DNA of 64,000 nt. Origin: Rhizopus sp. PT2906. Its lineage: Eukaryota; Mucoromycota; Mucoromycetes; Mucorales; Rhizopodaceae. Where the stretch lies: the NCBI GenBank assembly GCA_025529335.1, contig JAMYHX010000064.1, positions 1 to 64,000 on the forward strand. Reading direction: 5' to 3'. Both the position numbers and the translations under genes were made by a program. The notes beneath the pieces are model-generated. The model was not told where the DNA came from. It was given only the letters and a program-made list of their open reading frames with translations, and made no database searches. Shown in pieces: positions 57,831 to 64,000 of the stretch. The number at the start of each line of letters is the position of its first letter. The stretch's first letter is position 1.

Positions 57831-59601
57831 ATGGAACATGACTCACCCATGTTGTGTGATAGCTCAAGTAGTAAGAGCGAAACCTCTGCTGAAAAAGACA
57901 TTATAGAACCATCCTCTTTTGATTCTCTTCATTCGGATCTAAGTGATCCTATCAAAGGCTTTAATAAGGTGAAAAGACAAGGTTCAAGAAGTTCAATAGG
58001 AGAACAACCAGGTATATAAGCTAAGGCACAAATAAAAAAAAACTCATCAAATGACTAGAATCCAATAGCTGGTTGCAACATAGAAAGCATTTTTTTATTC
58101 TTAGTAACTCAGGAAAGCCAGTATGGACAAGGTAAGCTTATATCAAAAAGAGACCGATGACGCTAATATGATAAAAGGTACGGAGATGAGTCCAGATTAT
58201 CCTCCTTAATGGGAGTTGTCCAAGCCATCATTTCGTTTTTTCAAGATAGTGACGATACCATCAAGTAAAGATCTAAAGATGACGCAAAACTGTTTTATTG
58301 ATCATTTTTATACAACATAGGACAATACACGCTGGTGAACATAGCTTTGTGTTTCTATTAAAGGAACCTCTTTACTATGTCTGCGTGTCAAGAACAGGTG
58401 AATCAGATAGTCAAGTAAGGATAAAAGAGAAAAAGAAGATAGCTTCAATATTCGACAAAGGAAACTAAATAATGAAAGTAAACTATAGTTACGTGATCAG
58501 TTACTTTATCTACACAATCAAATACTCAGTGTGCTCACCAATGTACAGCTGACAAAGATATTTGAGCAAAGGGTCAATTTTGATCTAAGACGGCTATTGG
58601 GAGGTAAAGATGATTATTTGCTAAATATTTATGATGATTTGTTACTAAACATCACAAAAAGGAACCGAGATATTTTTAGACAGCCTGTCAACATCGTTTA
58701 GTCATGATCATAGTTTTATGTTAAGCGCCCTACAATGTCTTCGTGTGAATAAATCAATAAGAGATCAAGTGGGATCAATATTAACAGAAGGCAAAGTCAA
58801 GGTAAAAGACTAAAAAAACAAAAAAACAAGGGAATATTGTGCTTATACATCAAAAGAATATGTTGTATGCTCTCATCGTGTCAAATGGCCGACTGGTTAC
58901 ACTCTTGCGACCGAGGAAAAATAGCTTACATCCGTCTGACCTTCTTTTACTCTTCAACATGCTGAATGGATCCAGTACGTTTCATACAGCTGAGTCATGG
59001 ACACCACTCTGTTTGCCCAAGTTTAACTCGAAAGGGTTTCTGCATGCATATATATGTTATATCGAAAAAGATACGTCAATTGTGGTGATCAGTATGGATA
59101 AAGGCAACTTTTTTGAGATAAGCGAGTGGAAGACAAAGGTAGTTGATATGTTACAGAAACAGGATGTTTTGGCAAACATCAAGCAAGGAGGATATACAGT
59201 AGAGGACACACAAGTACCTTCGTTGCTTCACTTTATATATAAATCCAAGATTCAGGTGCAGTTTACAACACCAGAATTAAGCGGAATATATCTTGAAGAT
59301 GAAAATAAAAAGAGATTACATAGACTATATCAACATTTACATGATAGAATGCATCATAGAGCAAGACCACTCAAACTGTACTATATGAATGGCGAGAAAG
59401 AAACGCTTTTGGGATGGGTAAGAGTTTTGAATGGTATTTCAGTCTTTTAATGCTTCGTAGATTACTTCCTCATTTGAACTCTATGTCGTATTCCCGAGTG
59501 ATACTCCCAAACAGTTGATCATTTCAAGCTCAAATCAGTTATTAAGATGGATCAAAAAGAACGAAGATAATCTTTTTATTCTAAATTCACCTATATTTTA
59601 A
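57831..59601 (+). CDS. MON1: Vacuolar fusion protein Mon1
   Basis: Eight exons: 57831-58011, 58059-58131, 58178-58264, 58321-58414, 58489-58603, 58662-58801, 58857-59417, 59461-59601, 463 residues. A disordered Ser-rich N-terminus precedes the first longin domain, from SWLQHRKHFFILSNSGKPVW through YGDESRLSSLMGVVQAII. The second and third longin-like domains include HAGEHSFVFLLKEPLYYVCV, LLLLFNMLNGSSTFHTAESW, FNSKGFLHAYICYIEKDT and QLLRWIKKNEDNLFIL. Known role: with Ccz1, the nucleotide exchange factor for Rab7/Ypt7 in endosome-to-vacuole conversion. The stop codon overlaps that of SDO1 on the other strand. Confidence 0.92.
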
Positions 59602-60574
59602 AACCTTTCATCTCCTTCTTCTTTTTCTCTTAGATTCATGATTTCTAACTGTCCTTTTCCTTTGGATTCGTTTTGTAATAAATCATTGATTGTACGATAT
59701 TTACCAGGATCAACCAACGCAACCTATAAACAAGTTAATAACAACGATTCCCTCTTTTTTTTTTTTTTTTTTTTTTTTTTAGTGCTTACCAGTTCAATCT
59801 CGGACGATCCTGCATCTTCATCTTCAACAGATGTCAACAGAGGCAAAATACTCTCGCGTAATTTTTTTGATTCTTTTGATTGTTGTAATGTGATTCTGAT
59901 ACGCATCTGTGCACGTTGAATAGGAAGTATCTGCTTCTCTTGCAGTTGTTTGATCACATCTAACGCTTGAGACTTGGCACTACGTTTAGGATTGACGCTC
60001 AAATGAAGATCTTGCATTGCCTTTTCAATCATTGTGACTGTATATGGACGTTTTGTTTGAGGGTTCACGCAGTTGTCTGTCACAATATTGGCAATATCTT
60101 TCCACAGAGTTTCCAGTTGATTTGATCTTTCTTTTTCTGCAACTTGCAATTCACCCTTTTTCAGAATCTACAACGGTATGAATAAAAGAGAGTTGTTGCA
60201 AGAGTCATATAAATATACCTCTTGGATCACTTTATCTACTTCTTCTGTTTTAAAGCATTTTTTTAAATCTTCCTTGCTTGCAAGTTGTCCTTTGGACACA
60301 TTGGTAAATACATTATGAATCTGTAATACTTCGTCTAGATCTGTCTCTCTAAAGAGGGGGACTCATTAGGTGATGTACCGAAAAAAAAAAGAAAGTCTTA
60401 CACATTGCTTCTCCATTCCATTACTTTATTTTTATAACACGCCAGTTCAAAACGTTTACCGCCCTTTCGAAGACGAACGACTGACACGTTAGTAAGCCTA
60501 TGGTCATAAGTAGAGCGAATTATATAAACAATAGCAGCTTACTTTATTTGTGAGCTAGGTTGTTGAATAACCAT
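59598..60574 (-). CDS. SDO1: Ribosome maturation factor Sdo1/SBDS
   Basis: Five exons: 60574-60543, 60497-60402, 60348-60219, 60167-59790, 59723-59598, 253 residues, the usual family length. Domain I has LTNVSVVRLRKGGKRFELAC, then KNKVMEWRSNVETDLDEVLQ and FTNVSKGQLASKEDL. Domain II has CVNPQTKRPYTVTMIEKAMQ and VNPKRSAKSQALDVIKQL. Domain III has IQRAQMRIRITL and VALVDPGKYRTINDLLQ. Known role: with the GTPase Efl1 it releases eIF6/Tif6 from new 60S subunits. A 26-nt T-run lies inside the last intron (59755-59780). Confidence 0.95.
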
Positions 60575-61102
60575 TTTAAAGAAAAAAAAAAAAAAAAAAG
60601 AAAGAGAGAGAGAGAGAGAAACAGCTGCGGAATATGAAACAAATAAAGAGGGAAAAAAAAAACCAGAAACAAAGACTCAAAAAAAAAAAGGAATAGTGAA
60701 ATTGATGTATGCTCACATAATAATGTACACATGTTGTATCCTTCAAGATATGCATCCTTTATGCATCTCTTTACTGCACTGTTTGTGTAAAAAGAAAGAA
60801 AGAGAGAGAGAAAAACAAGGAAAAAAAAAAAAGCCGTGACTGCGGTGCAATGACAAATGCTGCGTTACACGTTTGCTGCTACTTTTTCTTTTTCTTTTTT
60901 TTAAAAGAGGAACAACCCCCCTTTTTAATCCTTTTTTCTACTTTTTTGTTCTTAAACACAACAGAGAAAAAGAGTTTATTTATTGACTCTGGACAAGTCA
61001 ATTTCAACATCAAAAGCCAATTATATCAAATTATGTGTAGACCAGTTTCTTATATTCAGCATTAATTATTAACAAAAAGAAACGACATTGAATATTGTGT
61101 AT
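60575..61102. promoter_or_regulatory. Divergent promoter region, SDO1 and deubiquitinase
   Basis: About 600 bp between divergent starts, rich in A-runs and (GA)n (60600-60620) on the plus strand. No gene is supported. Confidence 0.4.
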
Positions 61103-61110
61103 TATATAAA
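61103..61110 (+). promoter_or_regulatory. TATA box of the deubiquitinase gene
   Basis: TATATAAA lies 68 bp before the ATG at 61178, a plausible core promoter distance. Confidence 0.5.
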
Positions 61111-61177
61111 GAACCAAGTGAATTAATTTATATAGAAGAAAAAGAAAAAAGAATAACAATTGTACAAACATTTAAAA

Positions 61178-63075
61178 ATGCCTTCGGGAAAGGTAAAATG
61201 GAAACAAGAAGAAGTTATCTATCTAATCTCTTTTTTTATAGAATACGGACGCTATATTTATGCCCTCGTTTTGCTTTGGTGAAATCACTCGAGCTGAAAT
61301 CAATTCTGTACTTAGTATTGCCGGTGTTCCTCTGACACCTCCCAAAAAGGTTTTTATTATTTTTATTCTCTTTTGGATGAAAACTAAACTTTAGGACATG
61401 ATAGACTCCTTTTGTCACAGGTATCCCACCTAGAAAAAAACCAAGCGAAGAGAAGAAAATAGAACCTATAAAAGAAGAAGAATCAGTGAAAAAGCCTCCG
61501 ATAACCAACGGTACTAACAGTCCAGTGGAGACATCCAAGCCAAAACCAAAGTCTACTGCTACCAGTTGGGCCGCTTTGTTAAAGACATCAGAAAACAAAT
61601 CGAAAGCATCTTCTGCCTCTTCATCCACCTCGACAACTGCTAGTACCTCTGTTCCAAACAATGCACCTACAGTCAATGGCAAACAGACACCTAAAACTTC
61701 TACTTCTCCCACGCCTTCAATTACACCCAAATTTACTGGCATTGCTGGTAAGAAAATATACGAGATAAAAAGACAAGAACTTATATTCTTTATATTAGAC
61801 ATCATTAGTAAATATGAGCCTACATTTAATGCACCTTTACTTCAGCCTAGAGGCTTGATCAACAATGTGAACACATGCTTTATGAATGTGGTAAGTCGTC
61901 GGAATAAAGAACAAACAAAAAGAATGAAAAACTAAGTGTAATAGATCCTTCAACCATTATCGCATTGTCCACCATTTTATAATCTTATCAAAACGATCAG
62001 TACACAAGTAGCTCATAACATCCAAAGCAAAACACCGCTACTTGACTCGATGTAAGTTATATCATAATACACACAATTTACAGCTCACACTCCTGTAGCA
62101 TTGAATTTGTCAACGAGTTTCAGACGGATCGATTGGACAACACTTTGGAACCTTATGGAGAGCCCTTTGTGCCAGAGTATGTTTATAACGCACTACGCGG
62201 TCAAAAGAAATTTGACACCCTTCGTGGTCGCCAAGAAGATTCTGAAGAGTTTCTTTGTTTCCTTTTGGATGGTTTACATGAAGAAATGACGAATGTGCTA
62301 AAGGAACGACAAGAAAGAAAGATGGAAGAAGAAGTAGTGGGTAAAGGCGAAGGATGGTTAGAAGTAGGAGCAAAGAACAAGACGAGCAATTTGCGTGCTG
62401 TAAGTGTTTTTGTTACAAGTAGAATGACGATGCTTACTTTTTGAATGATAGACTGGATTTGAGGAATCACCTATATCTAAAATTTTTGGAGGCAAGGTTC
62501 GATCTGTCTTGCGTTGTCCTGGAGCCAAAGACTCGATCAACCTCGAACCATTTCAATCACTTCCACTTGACATTCAACCTGAAAATGTCCACTCTGTGGA
62601 GGATGCGATCGCAAACATGACCTTACCTGAGATAATGCACGATTATACCTCACCCAAGGGAATCAAGGTGGAAGCAACCAAACAGGTTTATTTTGAAAGA
62701 TTGCCAGCCGTGTTGATTTTGCATATGAAACGATTTGTATTTGATAATGTCGGTGGTGTCCAAAAGCTATCGAAACGAGTGACCTATGGGTCCAAACTAG
62801 TGATAAATCCCGAATGGATGGTGCCCGTGTTACGACCGAATGAAAGCGTAACATATAAACTATTTGGCATTGTCTATCATCATGGATCATCTGCTGGTGG
62901 AGGCCATTATACATGTGATATCAAGCGAAGAAATGGTGAATGGCTTCATATCGATGATACGACGATCACTCCTGTCTCTGAGAAGGATGTCTTGGTTACT
63001 GAGGAGAATACCCGAACATCCGAAAGAATTCATGCTGGTCAAACAGCTTATATTCTGTTTTACATCAAAGCATAG
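61178..63075 (+). CDS. UBP3: Ubiquitin hydrolase, Ubp3/USP10 type
   Basis: Seven exons: 61178-61192, 61242-61349, 61405-61747, 61799-61890, 61945-62051, 62099-62399, 62452-63075, 529 residues. The N-terminal 155 residues are disordered with a short FMPSFCFGEITRAEINSVLS segment that could bind partners (G3BP/Bre5-like role by analogy). The USP domain begins at QPRGLINNVNTCFMNVILQP with the catalytic Cys. It continues with GRQEDSEEFLCFLLDGLHEE, LPAVLILHMKRFVF, and ends with SSAGGGHYTCDIKRRNGEWL containing the catalytic His and WLHIDDTTITP with the Asp. Known role in yeast: ribophagy, vesicle transport and reversal of Hel2-type ubiquitination. Confidence 0.9.
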
Positions 63076-63313
63076 GTTTATCTCTTTTTCTTTCTTTCTT
63101 TTTTAATACATTAAGAATACATGATTATTTTACTAGATTGCAACATTTTGGGACTGTCTTTCCTCGATATACAACTGTCTTTGCTTTTATTTTTTTTTTA
63201 TTTCATTTTTTTTTTCTCATAACATAACAAAATAATCATAATGGGAGGCATTTGTAACATCAATAAACGTAATGTATATATATAAAGAAGACAAGTGAAA
63301 AAGTATAAAGCTA

Positions 63314-63681
63314 ATGGGATTATTAGCAAAGGGACAATCTAAAGAAAAGTTAAGACGCATGGCTAAAAGCATGAAGAAATCAACAAATCGTATTCAACCT
63401 ACTGTGACAACAACTAGAGTTATGACAAAAAAGAAACAAAAGCAATTAGAAAAGGCAGTTCGACATGAAAAGAAGCTTTTGGCAAAAAAAGGATTAATTG
63501 ACTATGAAGAAGATATGAAAGGTAGATATATAAAGTGTTAAAGAAACAAAGCTAATATCCATTAGATGTTGCTATTGTGGATCCTGGAAGACAAAGAGTG
63601 ATCACTGCTTGTATTCCATCAGATGAAATCTTACAGGCCGCAGCTTCTGGTCCTGGAACTACGTTGGGACAACCTCAATAA
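63314..63681 (+). CDS. Small basic coiled protein, 107 residues, unknown
   Basis: Exons 63314-63521 and 63566-63681. The N-terminal two-thirds are strongly basic (GQSKEKLRRMAKSMKKSTNR, MTKKKQKQLEKAVRHEKKLL), suggesting RNA or ribosome contact in the nucleolus. The C-terminal third, DVAIVDPGRQRVITACIPSD, is different and ordered-looking. No named domain was recognised. It may be a ribosome-biogenesis accessory protein; that is inferred from composition only. Confidence 0.65.
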
Positions 63682-63871
63682 AATAGAAAAATGTACATAT
63701 TTTGCCTTGTCATACAATGCAAGCTCTTTTTTTCTTCTTTTTTTGATCGGGAAATGATCAGCCAATCAAGTTTGTTTTTTGTAGTTACTCACAAACAATA
63801 CTAAATACAATCATTCCCCCTTCTTTTCCCTTTCCCTTTCCCTTTTTGCCTTTTTCCTCTTTTTTCTTTTA

Positions 63872-64000
63872 ATGAGTCAAACAGTGTCTATCAACTCAAA
63901 AAAGGAAAACTATAATTCGATTGAGGATAGTGGTAGTACTACACCAGGAGGTAGTATGACAATGACTCAAAAGGAACAGTTTCATGCTGTCGAGAAAAGG
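63872..64000 (+). CDS. 5' end of a gene cut by the window edge
   Basis: ATG at 63872 after a C/T-rich run (CCCTTTCC-type repeats), typical of fungal promoters. It encodes MSQTVSINSKKENYNSIEDS and stays open to the last base. The start is hydrophilic and Ser/Thr-rich, so it gives no family clue. The open frame and promoter-like context support a real gene. Confidence 0.55.
   Translation, partial: MSQTVSINSKKENYNSIEDSGSTTPGGSMTMTQKEQFHAVEKR

Noticed and set aside
1..64000. tRNA or rRNA genes
   Set aside because: I scanned for T-loop GTTCGA-type boxes on both strands and found none with matching stems; a tRNAscan run would be needed to exclude them fully.
1..64000. Secondary-metabolite or defence gene cluster
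   Set aside because: The genes are unrelated housekeeping functions on both strands, with no PKS, NRPS, terpene cyclase or immune-type cassette.

Overview
The window is nuclear DNA from a filamentous fungus, most likely a Mucorales-type member of Mucoromycota. The grounds are AT-rich intergenic DNA, many short GT-AG introns (about 50-90 nt), closely packed genes on both strands, and decayed transposons and protein fragments that I recall as common in Mucorales genomes. No rRNA, tRNA, CRISPR array or organellar signal was found. Exon models were assembled by hand from reading frame and splice signals. Where the exon sum could be checked it is a multiple of three.

Layout. 1-4500 is a graveyard of mobile-element and lineage-specific fragments: an IS630/Tc1-type transposase with a stop codon, a nuclease-like fragment, a truncated Tc1 transposase joined to a MITE-like repeat, and a 54-bp hairpin. 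4528-13775 holds housekeeping genes: Met30/SconB F-box-WD40 protein, Dus3 tRNA dihydrouridine synthase, mitochondrial aminopeptidase Icp55, an IFRD-domain protein, and an RS-rich protein fused to the ubiquitin-like modifier Hub1. 13990-18180 is another repeat-rich zone (non-LTR retrotransposon tail, MITE copies) around a BAP31-like gene and a possible small secreted protein. 18870-32170 holds phosphatidylserine decarboxylase, a YEATS protein (Taf14/Tfg3 type), Hel2/ZNF598, a perilipin-like protein and the scaffold NOT1. 32500-38430 holds a THUMP methyltransferase, a further MITE copy, a nuclease-like family member, a small NWG-motif protein, Vma22 and a lone HTH domain. 38775-45884 holds a Bre4-like membrane protein, Pro2 and a multicopper oxidase. 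46480-54561 holds a small ORF, a short-chain dehydrogenase, an SLC35F-type transporter, a CYS3/Met4-type bZIP, a small protein and a HAL-type kinase. 54562-57830 is gene-poor with one decayed ORF. 57831-64000 holds Mon1, Sdo1/SBDS, a Ubp3/USP10 deubiquitinase, a small basic protein and the start of one more gene.

Functional links. The genes are not a cluster, but some roles connect. Hel2, NOT1, Ubp3 and Sdo1 all act on ribosomes or mRNA fate. Met30/SconB and the CYS3-type bZIP are the two classical halves of fungal sulfur control. The strongest unusual points are the RS-Hub1 fusion, the hairpin, the dispersed inverted-repeat family, an NOT1 lacking its usual N-terminus, a lysine at the type-1 copper axial position of the oxidase, and a YEATS gene whose first coding exon is only the ATG.
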